Origin: Uloborus plumipes
Lineage: Eukaryota; Arthropoda; Arachnida; Araneae; Uloboridae
Direction of reading: 5' to 3'
DNA: 64,000 bases
NCBI GenBank assembly: GCA_038373865.1
Contig: JAXGGA010001110.1
Coordinates: forward strand, 1 to 64,000
The position numbers and the translations under genes were made by a program. The stretch's first letter is position 1; every line of letters starts with the position of its first letter. This document shows, piece after piece, positions 21,831-33,570 of the stretch. The notes under the pieces were generated by a model, which had not been told where the DNA came from, made no database searches, and saw only the letters and a program-made list of their open reading frames with translations.

Positions 21831-23488
21831 AATTGTTGTTTATGGTTTCACCAAAATAGTTGCGTAATTATACGGAACGAAAGGCAAATATTTTACCCGC
21901 CAAGTCCGAAAAAGGTTAATGAGTAAATGATTTCTACTTGGTAGAAAAGGTATTTTAGCTTTTTGGTCAGAGAAGAAAATTGCTCTTAAAGATTAAGGAG
22001 AAATAACAATGTTGCTCATTTGTCGTTAGTCTTTTACATCGTTCCATTCAACTGACGGTATTCCAGCTGAAGTTAGTTGCGTTTTTTTTTTTTTTTTTTT
22101 TTTTTTTGTGCACAAAGGTATAAAAGTATAAGTTTCAGGTAAGAGTCGGAAATAAACTGATTATGGCATTAAATCAATGAACCATTTTATTTTTGGGAAA
22201 TAAAGCAGTCTTTAAAATATCTAATAAAAATCAATCGTTTTGCAACATTCGGGTCAGAGCTATGAAATCAGTGTTTCGTTTAAAGTTTCATCGCCCGTTT
22301 TAGCTTTCTGTTTTTTTTTTTTTTTTTTTTTTTTCCACCCTTGGGAAAACAAATTCATTTTATAATCGCTTTGTCCTGTGACTTATTAAGTTTTGCTGCA
22401 GTATTTTATAGAAACTAAACTTTGTAACATAAGAGAAGTAATTTACCCTAAGGTCTCTTTTAAGAAACAAAGTTTTGTCGCCTCATCTTTGGTGAAATTG
22501 AACTAAATCTTGTCTTCGATCTTTTTCATATACGAAATTTTTATCATCCCCCTGAGTCAGAAACTCAGTTTTTCATTCTTTGTAAATGAAAAAGCGAATT
22601 TGTAATGGCCCTTTTTGAGAAACTAAGTTTTCGTCGCCTTTGAGAACAACATGTTTCGTTTTAATATTTGTCCTCATTTTCGTATATTCCTCAAATTGTT
22701 ACTTCAATGATGCAGTAAAACCTGTGAAATTGTAAGTTGATCAATTGTCGAAGTTGACCGCTTTTGTCAAGTACAGAATGAGTCTAACATCATATAAATC
22801 AATCTCCAAAATTTGCGACCACTTGCATAAGTTGACAACTAAATTACTGCACCACAAGTGTTCAACTTGCAAACTTTTCACTACTTATTTATTTTTTCTA
22901 GGCCAAACTATACATTTTTATTTAATGTTTAATATTTTATGTCCAGAGTTTCTCTAACCTTGACGCAATTGATCACGATCTCGTTCTCGTTACCCCTCAC
23001 ATGGTTGAATTTTAGCCAACGTTTCACTCGACAGCTATTTTGGTTCGTTCCCAGATGAGTGCTAAGATCAGATCGTATCGACTCGTCATCGAAGAAAATT
23101 GCTTTTATCGATCATACGATGAGTCAGGTTCACTGGGTAATGACGTTACCGTGGTCCTTTTCGCAGATTGAAACAACAGAATTCGGACGAAAATCTCTTA
23201 TTCGATGTCCCATTCCACGGAAAACGGTTGTTTTGTCCCGCACGTGACGCTTGCTATATTTCATTAAAAATAATAATTTAAAATGGTTATGAACAAAATT
23301 CTGTTGCTTAAGAACTGCGTGATTTCTTAAGAGAATTCAAATCAGAATAACTTATGAATTTGTGTAAAGTTGATTGGTAGTGGGAAAGCATGAACTTGAC
23401 AAACAAGAAAAAAAAAAGAATAATCGAAAATAGTCTTCCACCCTGCTATTTTTTCTTCTTTCTTTCAGCAAAGAATGTTCCATGTAAC
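21831..23488. other. non-coding stretch with long T tracts
   Basis: T runs at 22083-22107 and 22313-22334. Loose repeats of GAAACTAAGTTTTCGTCGCC-like sequence occur at 22400-22640. No gene recognised. Confidence 0.4.
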
Positions 23489-23982
23489 CAGGGGTGCCCA
23501 CAGGGGGGATTATGGCGCAAGTTGCGCCATCAAAATTTTTGGGGGGGATTTTTTTAAACTAATTTATTTATTTACTTATTTATGTAAATTATTTACTGAT
23601 TTTTTTAATAAAAATTATTCATTAATTAATTTTTAATTTAAATTAGTTCTTTTATTTCTTTATTATTATTGTTAATTTATTTATTTTGTGTGTGAGTGTG
23701 CTTGGAATGTCTGGAAGAGAAAAAAAGCGATTCCTGTTCTACGCATAATTAGTACTTTTAGAAAATTAATAATAAATAAAAAAATTAACAAATAATATTT
23801 AACAGAAAAAATAAATAATATATAAAAAAATAAATAAATATTTTTAAAAAATATTAAATAAAATAAATAAAATAAAAAAGAGAGGTGAAATAAAAATAAA
23901 AAGCACAAGAGGGTTGTGAAAAATTTTTTTTTTTTTGGGGGGGGGATTTGCGCCATTGAGCTTGGGGGGGGGGGCAGCCCTG
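23489..23982. mobile_element. 494-bp hAT-like element with perfect 8-bp target duplication
   Basis: Left end CAGGGGTGCCCACAG, right end GGGGGGCAGCCCTG, flanked on both sides by CATGTAAC (23481-23488 and 23983-23990). Subterminal GCGCAAGTTGCGCC and GATTTGCGCCATTGAGC are shared, in opposite orientation, with the longer relative at 45152-46801. Interior is A/T low complexity. Confidence 0.9.
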
Positions 23983-23990
23983 CATGTAAC

Positions 23991-25040
23991 CTTACACAGA
24001 AATTGGTGAAATGTTACGCCATATTTACATTACCATGGTGTAGCCTTCCACAGGGTGATATGCTATTTTACACTTGATGTATCAGTTAAGTTACTCCATA
24101 ACAGGCGAGGCAACAGTACTGTCACCGTACTTATGGAGAAAGATTACACGATTTTTTTACAGTGTACGACGCTAGTGTACCTGCAATAGGTAAAAACGTT
24201 AAAAGTCAGGAGAAATTGCCCCAGAATTATTTTCCCTCTGCTACCCCCTTCAAGTTATTAGTTCTAGAAACGTTACCACAGTCAACATTTCGGCATTAAT
24301 TACGAAACTGCCATTCGCATAAATTCTTCGGGAGAAAGTTCATATTCAGTCCACCTTCGCAGCTGCACCTTTCTCCCAAGAAAACAGAGGAAATAGGGTT
24401 TTGGAATTCTCTCCTTCCTCCCGATCGCTCCCGCTTTTTGACAGCCGTAACCCCTCTGCTCTCCGAATGACAAACGACTTCTTGCGCAAAGAGGAAAGAA
24501 TGGACTTTTGCATAGCTGCGAGTTGTGTTGTCACAGCGCTACAACATCTGCATGGAAGTTTTCACTGGGGCTGCGTTATTGGTGTGGATGTTGATTATTG
24601 GTTTGAAAGTTCGCTATTGTTTGCATTTCATTGGTCTGTTTTACCTTAGCGATATTAGTTCAAGAAATAGTTAAATTGAGCATTGTCTAGAAACGCGTTT
24701 CTTATTTTCCTTAATTAACTTGATTACGTATGGTTAAGTTCCGTTTTAATTCGGATTTTTCTATACAACCAGAGGTTTCCTTCTGCAGTATTGTTTGTGT
24801 GCGATCCTGAAAATGGTTTACTTGCAATAAAAAGCGAAAATTATTTCAAATACTATTTATTGTCTTCAAAAACCTTTGTCGAAAAATGTCTTCTGGAAGC
24901 ACTGCCAAAAGTACAAAAGCAGACGACTGAAGCAGGGTACAAACGTACTGTTAGGATGTCAAAGTATTCTGGATTAATGTATGGGGAGACTGCATCATAT
25001 GCCCATTGCTTCCAATAGTACCAACCCAGCTGCTGGTGCG
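23991..25040. other. non-coding stretch
   Basis: Contains a moderately GC-rich patch (24350-24560) with short frames on both strands and no recognised motif. Confidence 0.4.
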
Positions 25041-25690
25041 GAGTACCGTTGGCAAGGATTAAGGAACACTGTCATCTGCATTTGGAGTACCGTCGCATTC
25101 GACGGAGTTGGACTACAACTGAATAGATCCAAATCGTCTTCAGCGATGAATATAGATTCAGTTTAAACAATGATGACTATCATATAAGCTTGGGGAGATG
25201 CAATGTAAATGCCCTAATTGTGCCGTCACATTTCGGCTGCACACTGCACCCCCAGCCGGAGTGATGTTATGAGGTGCTATCATATACGAAACATGTGTAC
25301 CCGAAATCCACATCACCATTACAGACTAATGGTACGTCTGTGGCATGCTTCAAACACGCGTGCTGGCATTCATGGTGGGGCTCTCAGGCGTCATTTTTGG
25401 TGCAGGACAATGCTCGATCACGCACATCAAGGGTGTCAGGGACTTCTTCTTCCACATTATCGCCTTTTTCTGGCGTATTACATCCTCCAGCTTGTCACAA
25501 ATTGAGCGTACCTGAGATCAGTTTGGACGGTAAGTTCGGGCGGCCTACGGATAAATCTAATTAATGGTGCCTTTGCAATTAGGTTGAAATGAGATGACGT
25601 AGGACATTGTACGATGCTTTTAAAAAGATTCAATCCACGCAGTACTGCCTTGTACTTTAATGTCAGAGGTATCCCAACAGGGTTCTAAAT
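25041..25690 (+). pseudogene. Tc1-type transposase pseudogene
   Basis: Piecing the phases together shows Tc1 landmarks in order: HLEYRRIRRSWTTTE then stop then IQIVFSDEYRFSLNNDD (first catalytic D region); HTAPPAGVML then stop then GAI; QDNARSRTSRVS (second D); and, after a frameshift, SQIERT then stop then DQFGR (third catalytic E region). Three of the stops fall where the family has tryptophan (TGG to TAG, TGA, TGA). The N-terminal paired-like DNA-binding domain is not recognisable. Clearly inactive. Confidence 0.8.
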
Positions 25691-26740
25691 TCTTCATTCA
25701 TTTGAGAGTTATCGAGGATGAAAGGGGCACATCTTTTTTTTTTTTAGTCAATGGGAATTTGATGCTAATCCAATTTAAAGAGTTCGCCTTTCATTCTCGG
25801 AGTGCGAAATATTCTAAACCATTCATAACAATTGTAAAGATGTCTTACTATTAAAAAAGTAGTAAAACTTGGTTTGTAATAAAATAACGATGCGTAGGCA
25901 TTTTCAAGCACACTAAACTAAAGAAAACGTCCCACACTTGCGAATTCCGAAAAAAGATCGATATTTTCCATCAGATCGGTGGTGCAAGTATAAAACTGGT
26001 TTAATAGCATCTTCAGTGAGTGTTTTCTTGGTTAACTGGCAACTACCGAGTTTCAATTTGTTTCTATAGCAGTATTTTAGAAGACTCAATTGCGCACGTT
26101 ACCAAATAGCACCACGCTGCATTTAAGGATTTAAACCGATTCTCATGAAATTTTAATTCGTGATTTTACGTCGTTCAAATATGAATTTCACGTGCTGAAC
26201 TTTTGATCCATTGAACACCACCACAAGTGCTCGCCCCAGTTCTCCTCCCATTTTGCTCGTCATCGAACATTGCCTGGTTCCCGCCAATTCGAGCAGATGC
26301 TTCCCCAGTCACTCCGTGAACTCGCATCACTACAACTTCTTCGCACATCACGTGGCATGGCGTCACCATCGCGGAATATTTTCAAACCCGGTCTGTTGTA
26401 ACTCTGGAGAAGTCACGTTCCTCCGGCATTCCTTTTGCGCTGAAGAAGCCACTGGAATGCTTTTCTGATTTATCGAATGCTGCTGCTGTTATGCCTCATT
26501 TTCCCTCTTCGTGATATTTGAGAGGGAAACGTTGCGATTTTGATGTCTCTGTCAAGTACTGGCAAGAAAATGTTTTTTTTTCTTTGAGCCACGCGCGTTA
26601 AATGCTGTTCCTAAAGGTAGAACTTTCAAAATTGTTCGGTTATTTGGTTGTTAAATAGTGAATGTTGTAAACGGTATTTAAGTTCTGAAGAAGACACTAA
26701 CGTAGCTGTGTATAAATAATTGTCGTAAAAAGAAATGAAA
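25691..26740. other. non-coding stretch
   Basis: Nothing supported. A patch at 26200-26460 is richer in G+C, with open frames on both strands but no convincing homology. Confidence 0.4.
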
Positions 26741-27120
26741 TACGAGGGGGATCGAAAAGTAATACCATCGTTCTTCTTCCTTTGTTACATGATGCTCATC
26801 ACATCAGACATCAATGCATAACCTTACTCTACTTGTACATGTAATCTTTTTAAATAGATTTATTAGAACCATGGATCTGAAGCTAAGAGAAAGAGTCATT
26901 GAATTTCTGGCGATAAAAAGTTGTGCCCCTAAGGAAATCCGTAATTGCATGAAAAATATTCATGAGGATGCTACAATGAACGTAAGAAATGAGCGGTGTT
27001 GGATAAAGAGGTTTGGAAACAGAAATTTTAGATAAACCGGGAAGCAACTAGCCAACAAGTAGTGTCCAAGTTCTTCATAAAACGCATGCGAAGAAAGAAG
27101 GATCTAACACATAAATCGAG
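26741..27120 (+). pseudogene. mariner-type transposase N-terminal fragment
   Basis: A TIR-like start (TACGAGGGGGATCGAAAAGT) is followed by a frame from ATG 26871 reading MDLKLRERVIEFLAIKSCAP and on to CWIKRFGNRNFR. This fits the mariner N-terminal helix-turn-helix (usual form ...IEFL..EG..P.EIH.R....Y.......V..WV..F). After the stop at 27033 another phase continues with DKPGS and HKTHAKKEGS, like the usual linker. The DDD core is absent or unrecognisable. Dead copy. Confidence 0.65.
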
Positions 27121-27516
27121 TACTTTCAGGCGTTTCTGTGCAGCAATTGATGCTTTTTATTAAAATAGAATTGCCATAGATCGAAATAAAACGTTTTCAA
27201 AGTAGAAAATAATGCAACATTGGGCAGCTGTGAACATCTTTAGTTAGATTCCATTAAAATATAATCCTGACGGAAACAATATTTTTAACAGCGGTCTCTC
27301 TCACCGAAAGCGTGATACTTTGTTTTCGAAAACGAAGTCCGTTACGCTTTATCATTGGGCAAGCACCTTGAATCCGGGAAGCGCCTGTTTCATCGCTATT
27401 GATTTGACTCAAAGTTTCCTTTGCTTTTGATACGAACTTCTTATTATATTTTTTAACAAAACAAAGCACGACTCCGAATTATTCTTTCAATTAAATGATA
27501 CGAAAACGTCATACTG
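27121..27516. other. non-coding stretch
   Basis: No catalytic-core mariner motif and no other gene seen. Confidence 0.4.
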
Positions 27517-27764
27517 CATAGTCAAATTTTCTCTTCGGGGGAGTGTTTCATGCAGTCCTTACATGTAGGCATTAAAAACATAGTCAAATTTTCTCTTCGG
27601 GTGAGTGTTTCATGCAGTCCTTACATGTAGGCATTAAAAACATAGTCAAATTTTCTCTTCGAGGGAGTGTTTCATGCAGTCTTTACATGTAAGTATTAAA
27701 AACATAGTCAAATTTTCTCTTCGGGGGAGTATTTCATACAGTCCTTACATGTAGGCATTAAAAA
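27517..27764. repeat. tandem array, 4 units of 62 bp
   Basis: Four head-to-tail units beginning CATAGTCAAATTTTCTCTTC and ending GTAGGCATTAAAAA, differing by 0-6 bases. Exact period, no spacers. A minisatellite, not a CRISPR. Confidence 0.9.
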
Positions 27765-27903
27765 CAAATAAATAAACCCATTAAGGGCCCCAATTGGGTA
27801 ATAATTTAAATGTAAGATTTCGTTGACTCTATAGAATTTTCTTCGTGCTTTTCTTACTATACCCCTCGTTTCTTCAACATTTCCAATCAAATGGTCTGAT
27901 TCC

Positions 27904-28180
27904 GGCCACCGTGTCTAGTGGTTAAGAGAAGTCTGACTGGATCTGAAGGTTCCGGGTTTGGATCCCGGCTCATGCATGGATGTACTCTCTCTCTCCTGTC
28001 CTTGTCTTGCCTTTTTGTGAGTGTGTTGTTGAGGTTTGAATGGTTGTCTACCCTATAAATGGGTACTTATAGCATGTGTCTACCGTGGAAGTCGGACTTC
28101 ACACCAAATGTCGGTACGGTTGGAAAAGCGAAGCAGCGCACCCGTAAGTACCAGCCTAGCTGCCGCAAGACAACAACAAC
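27904..28180 (+). mobile_element. tRNA-derived SINE, complete
   Basis: A-box region GTGTCTAGTGGTTAAGAG, B-box GGTTTGGATCC (27955-27965), an unrelated body and a (CAA)n tail. It is flanked by 15-bp direct repeats with three differences (AAATGGTCTGATTCC at 27889-27903 and AAATGATCTAAGTCC at 28181-28195). Transcribed by Pol III if active and mobilised by a LINE in trans. An antisense copy of its 3' half is at 56110-56260. Confidence 0.85.
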
Positions 28181-28199
28181 AAATGATCTAAGTCCGGTT

Positions 28200-29250
28200 T
28201 CGGTTTGTTTATTTTACAGTACTGCAACCCCAACTTAAAAAAACGGAAAAAAAAAAAAAAAATCACACAATGCGCATCCGCCGCCCTCTTGCACTTTCCC
28301 CCTCTGATCTCTCTTCTGTGTGCCGGGCGGTATTGTTCTGTCACGTGACCGCCGGAACGTGTCACGCTTTTGCGTGGCGAGGCGCAACCGGTATGAAAAA
28401 TGAATTAATGCGAAGAGAAACAAGTTTTCGGAACCGTTTTTCGGCTACTCTTTTTAACCTCCCTCCCCTTCCATCCGAACTGGAGATTTTATGTTATTTT
28501 TAATAATTAATCGCTCTCTCTTGCTACACTGTTTGTTAGACGTTACGCCGAAACGACTGCTTCTGTAAGTAATCTGATTTATATTCCGTTTTTTTTTTTT
28601 TAAATCCGTTATCACTAGACAGATTTTACTTTCTGGTGGAAAAGGGGTTGATCCTAAGAGTCCTCACGTGAAAACCTCTAGCGATGATGAAACTATAAGA
28701 TTATCTTTAAAACACGTGCTTTTTTCCAACATTGTTACTGGAAAGGATACTGTAAAGCGTTCTTTTCGGTTCAGCTCCTTCTCCAGAAAAAAGCCAACTT
28801 TAAGTAGTTTCTCCGCTGCTGAAAAATATAATAAATTAATAAATGCAATAATTAATAGTTTTGACTAAATAGTCAAACAATATTGTTTTGAATAGTCAAA
28901 ACCGATATAAATGCACAATTTATCATATAAATATGATTATCTTTTGTCGTAATAAAAAATAAACCTGTTAAATGGTTATGTTAATAAAAAGATAAGATGT
29001 AAAAAAATCCGTTTCCCTTTTATTTTACAAATTAGTACTATTTTGACGTTTTTACTTTTTACTGCAAAAGATTTATGTCCAATATGTTTTCATATTTTAA
29101 TCCGCTTTATTCCAAGAAAAGCGTTTAGAAATGCTGCATTAAAATTAAAGAAATAAATAAAATAAATTAAAAAAAACTCGTATGAAATTATTTTTCGCAC
29201 AAAAATAAAGCAGTTTTTATTGTTTTCACTAGCATTTTATGCTCCATTTA
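28200..29250. other. non-coding stretch
   Basis: GC-richer patch at 28262-28400 containing GTCACGTGACC, an E-box-like palindrome, then AT-rich DNA. No gene recognised. Confidence 0.4.
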
Positions 29251-29381
29251 GAGCCCTGCTCCACATAGACGTAAAGCAGAAACGTAAAATGGATTAAATG
29301 GTATTCCTATGGAAAGTACCCGAATTTTCGGTTTCTGCCTTCGACTTCAGTCGCGTTTTCTGCTGGTGTGGAGTAGGGCCC
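29251..29381. mobile_element. 131-bp PIF/Harbinger-like MITE
   Basis: Left GAGCCCTGCTCCACA and right (inward) GGGCCCTACTCCACA inverted repeats, with TTA on both flanks (29248-29250, 29382-29384). A TTA duplication with a G-rich terminus suggests PIF/Harbinger. Non-coding. Confidence 0.7.
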
Positions 29382-29836
29382 TTACCCCTTTCATAATTAC
29401 TTTTCTTATACTTTTTTTGCACTTTAATTTTACTTACGTATTCAAAGTATTACTCCTTTAAATTGTAGCTGGGCTTGAATTTAGGTTATTTTTTCGCTTC
29501 TCTGACTTTTTGAAGACACCTCTAATGCACTGCTATTGTAACAACTCCAACGGATTGTAAGTTTTTTTTAATTAAAAAAATTCGAAATGCAAGCTAGAAA
29601 TTTTTTATCTCTATCTTTCTATTGTTTTCCTTTGAAGCATTTTAATTCAGTTGTATTGATAAACGAAAGCTTTGACTACAACTAAATGGATTAATTTTGT
29701 AACTATAAATGGATATCTCGAATTTTTCTACTATTTTATTTATTTTTTGATCTTCAACTTATAACGTTTCACTTCTGAGATTTTAGGAAAACTGCATTTC
29801 GAACTCAATGCCGCAGGTCACCTCGATGCTACTTGC
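29382..29836. other. non-coding stretch
   Basis: A tiny acceptor/donor-bracketed segment (29512-29560, AAG|ACACC...GGATT|GTAAGT) exists but is too short to support as an exon. Confidence 0.35.
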
Positions 29837-29900
29837 GCTGTAAAACTAGCAATTTTACAGTTTATTACTGTAAAAAAAACAACATTCATTTTTTGCATTG
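29837..29900. mobile_element. TTTTACAGT-repeat MITE, terminal remnant
   Basis: 64 bp matching only the last internal block and the right terminus (CATTCATTTTTTGCATTG). Confidence 0.6.
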
Positions 29901-30206
29901 TAGCACTAGACAGCATGCGGCTGAAGGGCATCCTGCGTCTTTGAACTCAAGCGTGACATTACCATAGAAACTGGGACTTATATAAGGTTTCGCTGTCGTC
30001 ATAGCAATAGAAATCCTGACGTCAAGTAGAAGAAACTTTCTAGAAAATTTGCCTTGACCCCCAGATAAAATATCATTTTAAATTTCACATCAAATCATCG
30101 ATATAGGTGACATAAGTTTGAAATAGAAATAGAAATAATTGTTTCTACAGCAGATGGCTGTAGATTGATTTTACTGGAATTACTGTCCCAGTTCCCTATA
30201 TGTCTG

Positions 30207-30593
30207 CACTGCAAAATATAGATGTTTTTACCGTATAATACAGCTAGTTTTATAGTAATTTCATAGTAATAAGCTATAAAATTGCTAATTTTACAGTAAT
30301 AAACTGCAAATTTTCTACTTTTACAGTGCAAAACTGTAAAATTGCTAGTTTTACCGTAATAAACTGTAAAATTGCTAGTTTTACTGTTTTCACCTCTGTA
30401 CCTCAGAACCAGACTAACGTAAGTCCATTTTCGTTATTTTTCGGTAGAGGGGAAAAACGATTGTCGAATACATTGTTTTTCCCCTCTACTGAAAAATGAC
30501 GAACATGGACACGTTAGTCTGGTTCTGAGGTACAGAACTGGAACCTCTGCTTTTAGTATCCTACTGTAAAAACGAGTTTTTTTTTTTACAGTG
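30207..30593. mobile_element. TTTTACAGT-repeat MITE with nested palindrome
   Basis: Starts CACTGCAAAATATAGATG and ends TTTTTTTTTACAGTG. Internal TTTTACAGTAATAAACTG blocks run from 30230 to 30390. The element is split by the 140-bp palindrome at 30396-30535 just before its GGAACCTCTGC landmark. Confidence 0.75.
30396..30535. repeat. 140-bp near-perfect palindrome inserted in the MITE
   Basis: Arms begin CTGTACCTCAGAACCAGACT and contain the block AGAGGGGAAAAAC / GTTTTTCCCCTCT. The loop is only about 15-20 bp. The transcript would form an almost continuous hairpin. No other copy was seen in the window. Confidence 0.8.
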
Positions 30594-30807
30594 TGCGTGA
30601 TGATCTTAAAGTGAATTCTTGAAAAGCTGTTGATTTTCGACATTCATGCGCTCAAAATCTTAGCCAATGTGGAGGAGTAGCAGCTGCTGGGTCAGATAGA
30701 AACAAATATTTAGTAGATAAAAATCATTAAAATTGACGAACAAAATTCTGGTGTCCGCTATGATTTGTACGACAAGTCAAAACTGCCGAGTTTCTACCAA
30801 GGCTGCG

Positions 30808-30900
30808 GAAAGTGACCGACTCCGACCCTTAGAATTTTAAACCCACGATTCCAGTCTCCTACCAGTTTAACCCAAATCAGTTCGACTCTTAACCCAGGTT
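30808..30900. mobile_element. fragment of GAGTCGG-family hAT-like repeat
   Basis: CAAGGCTGCGGAAAGTGACC followed by GACTCCGACCC matches the family terminus of 7791-8014. The other end is missing. Confidence 0.5.
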
Positions 30901-31860
30901 TTTATAGTGAATGTTTGAACTTGATACATGATTTATTCAAAATGATAGCCTAGAGGAGTAACTAAACCTTAATAATCATAATTTTCAGTTCCACATTATG
31001 ATTGATGAGCCAGAAAAACGGCGTTCTGCACTTTTAAAAAACATTAAACAGACGCATGTCTGGCGATTTTTTTTCTGAAACGACAGATTCTGATCCATAA
31101 AACTCCCATCCTTTTTTCCCAGCATTTCAAACATTCTCTTTTTCAAAGTAATAAATTTAGATGAGTCATATATTTCATACTTCGGAATAAATTATTCCGG
31201 CCCCCGCTTTGTTCGCGCCATCCTATTTTCTGCTTCGAAAAGTGTTCCATAGCACATAATCTATTTCTTCTCTACTGGCCGCCTGCTGTGCTCATCGAGT
31301 GTGTAAATTTCTTTGTGTTTGGCTACTCTTCCATTTACCCCGAAAACTCGGAAAAAATTATGCAAATCGTATTCATGAGACGCGATGCATGTTTTATGGC
31401 TGTTGTTGGGATTATGCGCACTTTTTCAACTTTCTCCCTCTCTGAGGCTGCCGGGTAAAGACTTGGTTCAATTTAATGAAGTGTTGCCATTTCAGTTTAA
31501 GTAGCTTAATACGTGTTTGCTAATTAAAATAGCCAACGTCGAGGAGGGACTGTTGTGACATGAAAAGATGCTTTTTGTGAAGTGAAGTGAATTTATTATT
31601 GTTCTTTGTAATTAGTGTTTATTTTCAGAATAGTAAATAAACTTTCAGTTAAATTACTTTTTCTAGTTTTTATGCTAAAATCATTACAGCATTCTTGTAA
31701 GAAAGAATGGGGACAGTGAGAATTAAAAGCGATGCGAATGGACTTTTAAAAAGTTTTCAGTGAAACGTGTTTAAAGTTCAGATCCTAGGTAGGCCTTTGT
31801 TGAAAAATCTTTATAATCCTGCTGTGCAGCAACGACAACCAGGAATACTAGTATCATTTC
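30901..31860. other. non-coding stretch
   Basis: No recognised gene or repeat. 31190-31400 is slightly richer in G+C. Confidence 0.4.
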
Positions 31861-32328
31861 TTGTTCCAAAACAGAGGAGAAGTTCTTCAGCCATTTGGCG
31901 CATTAGTTGTATCCAAATATATAATTTTGACACGAACATCCCTTTCCTTCACACTGCGTCAATTTTCTCCAACCATGGTATCCAAATTTTCAGTTTTGTC
32001 GCTAACATCCTTTTGCTTCTCACTACCTCAATTTTCTTCCACCATGATATCCAACTATTTAGTTTTCGCTCTTGAATCCTTCTGTTTCTCACTGCCTCAA
32101 TTTTCTCCTACCATGGTATCCAAATTTTCAGTTTTAGCACTTACATCCCTTTGCTTCTCACTGCCTCAATTTTCTCCCACCATGATATCCAACTATTTAG
32201 TTTTGGCGCTTGAATCCTTCTGTTTCTCACTGCCTCAATTTTCTCCTACCATGGTGTCCAAATTTTTAGCTTTGGCCCTTACATCCCTTTGCTTCTCCTC
32301 TCACTGCCTCAATTTTCTGTTGGAATAG
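31861..32328 (+). repeat. in-frame 69-bp tandem repeat with 155-codon open frame
   Basis: Six 69-bp units (about 31906-32319) alternate between two types, giving a 138-bp higher-order period. Because 69 is a multiple of three, the frame stays open. Each unit encodes 23 residues of the forms TMVSKFSVLALTSLCFSLPQ and TMISNYLVLALESFCFSLPQ, each followed by FSP or FSS. The encoded peptide is hydrophobic, with regularly spaced Cys and Pro. No known domain. I consider it a minisatellite first and a gene second; there is no clear promoter, splice site or polyA context. Confidence 0.6.
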
Positions 32329-33056
32329 AGGAAGGATAACCTGTCATACTTTTCTGCTGAGGAGATATTAGTCATAACTTGCTAAATCCATCTGCATGGA
32401 TCTGATTTCCACACACATATTTGCTCTTAAATCCCGGAATTTTGAACTTTGGCTTTTGATTGTGATGCATAAGAATATAAAGAACCATTATGTATCATAA
32501 TATGAAGTATCAACTGCCTAAACATATTTTTGTGCTAAAAAAATACCGATTTTTACTTATTAAATAAACCGTATTAATTACTGACCGTACTCAACATTCG
32601 CACCTATTTTCACATCAAATTCGAAACCTAAGTACGTTTTTCTTACCTTGAAAAGTACAACAGTAAGCTCGTGTATGGGAAAATCTGATTTCATGGTTGT
32701 GTTATATGACGAGCATTTCAGTAAATTAAGAAAAGAAAAAGAAGAACAGTTGTAGAGCTGTTAAAAAAAAAAGAGTGACAGATTCATGCGGCCCGAAATC
32801 ATGCAATCCGCTGTTGCTTCATTTATTTTCAAGGTTTAATTTTTTTCTCTCGTAAATCCAGCGAAATTTCATGGCCAGAGACCCCAAAGCAGAATACTTA
32901 GTGATGTTCTGCAACGCAAAATTATTTGCCCAAAATTGTTCTGCAAGATAGATTTATGCATTATATATTTACCGTCAATATGTTACCAAAAAGTGTTTTC
33001 TTATTTTTTCATATAATGTACTGCAATTTAGAATTTAATGAAACACAACCAAATTG

Positions 33057-33072
<16 letters not shown>
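32329..33072. other. non-coding stretch
   Basis: AT-rich without recognised features, running into an A run and a (TA)n tract. Confidence 0.4.
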
Positions 33073-33095
<23 letters not shown>

Positions 33096-33098
33096 TAA
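33073..33098. repeat. (TA)n microsatellite
   Basis: About 12 TA dinucleotides, replacing the expected outer terminus of the adjoining MITE copy. Confidence 0.9.
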
Positions 33099-33570
33099 TG
33101 GTACAAATCATGTCTGAAACTCTTTACTTATATTAATATTATCAATTGAAATAATTTCCACCAACTAATCATATTTTTTTATTGAGTTTCAATTTTTTGT
33201 GTATAATGAAGTGTAAATAACTAGTTCATGACTCATTTATCGAAGGATATTAAATATTTTGATCACTTTGTGTAACAGAGTGGACAAATAAGCCTTTAAA
33301 ATATCTTCATGATCACAAAGAAAAGTTAGAATCACAGAACAAGCATAAAGTGGAATAAACAGCCTCAAACAGTAAGTCTGTCTGCAATTTCAAGAAAAAA
33401 TTTCTTTTTTTCATCATGAAATCGACTGTAACAGATTGGACATCCAACAGTTCAAATTAACTACCATAAGAAAAGAATGAGGCCCACCCTGGTTCATTTT
33501 TCTATGAAGAGTTTGAATTAGAAAGATTTCATAAGTTAGCAAATACTTCTACTTTATTTTTATTAATTTA
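33097..33570. mobile_element. GTAACAGAGTGGACA MITE, truncated copy
   Basis: Colinear with 49687 to about 50150 (starts AATGGTACAAATCATGTCTG). Contains TGTAACAGAGTGGACA at 33271-33286 and TGTAACAGATTGGACA at 33427-33442. The left terminus is lost at the TA tract, and the right side is cut by the Helitron insertion at 33571. Confidence 0.75.

Noticed and set aside
23681..23956. Hydrophobic 91-codon minus frame resembling a membrane protein
   Set aside because: Arises from AT-rich low-complexity interior of the 494-bp hAT-like element.
26370..26470. VTIAEYF in one frame, recalling V/A-type ATPase A subunits
   Set aside because: Only seven residues match; neighbouring residues do not fit the family and no conserved P-loop region is present.
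27517..27764. Four regularly repeated units resembling a CRISPR array
   Set aside because: There are no unique spacers; the whole 62-bp unit is repeated head to tail in eukaryotic DNA.
27904..27980. A functional tRNA gene
   Set aside because: A and B boxes are present, but the fold is not completed and the sequence continues into a SINE body with a CAA tail and target duplication.
29512..29560. Micro-exon bracketed by AAG and GTAAGT
   Set aside because: Weak polypyrimidine tract, only about 45 bp, no recognisable peptide.
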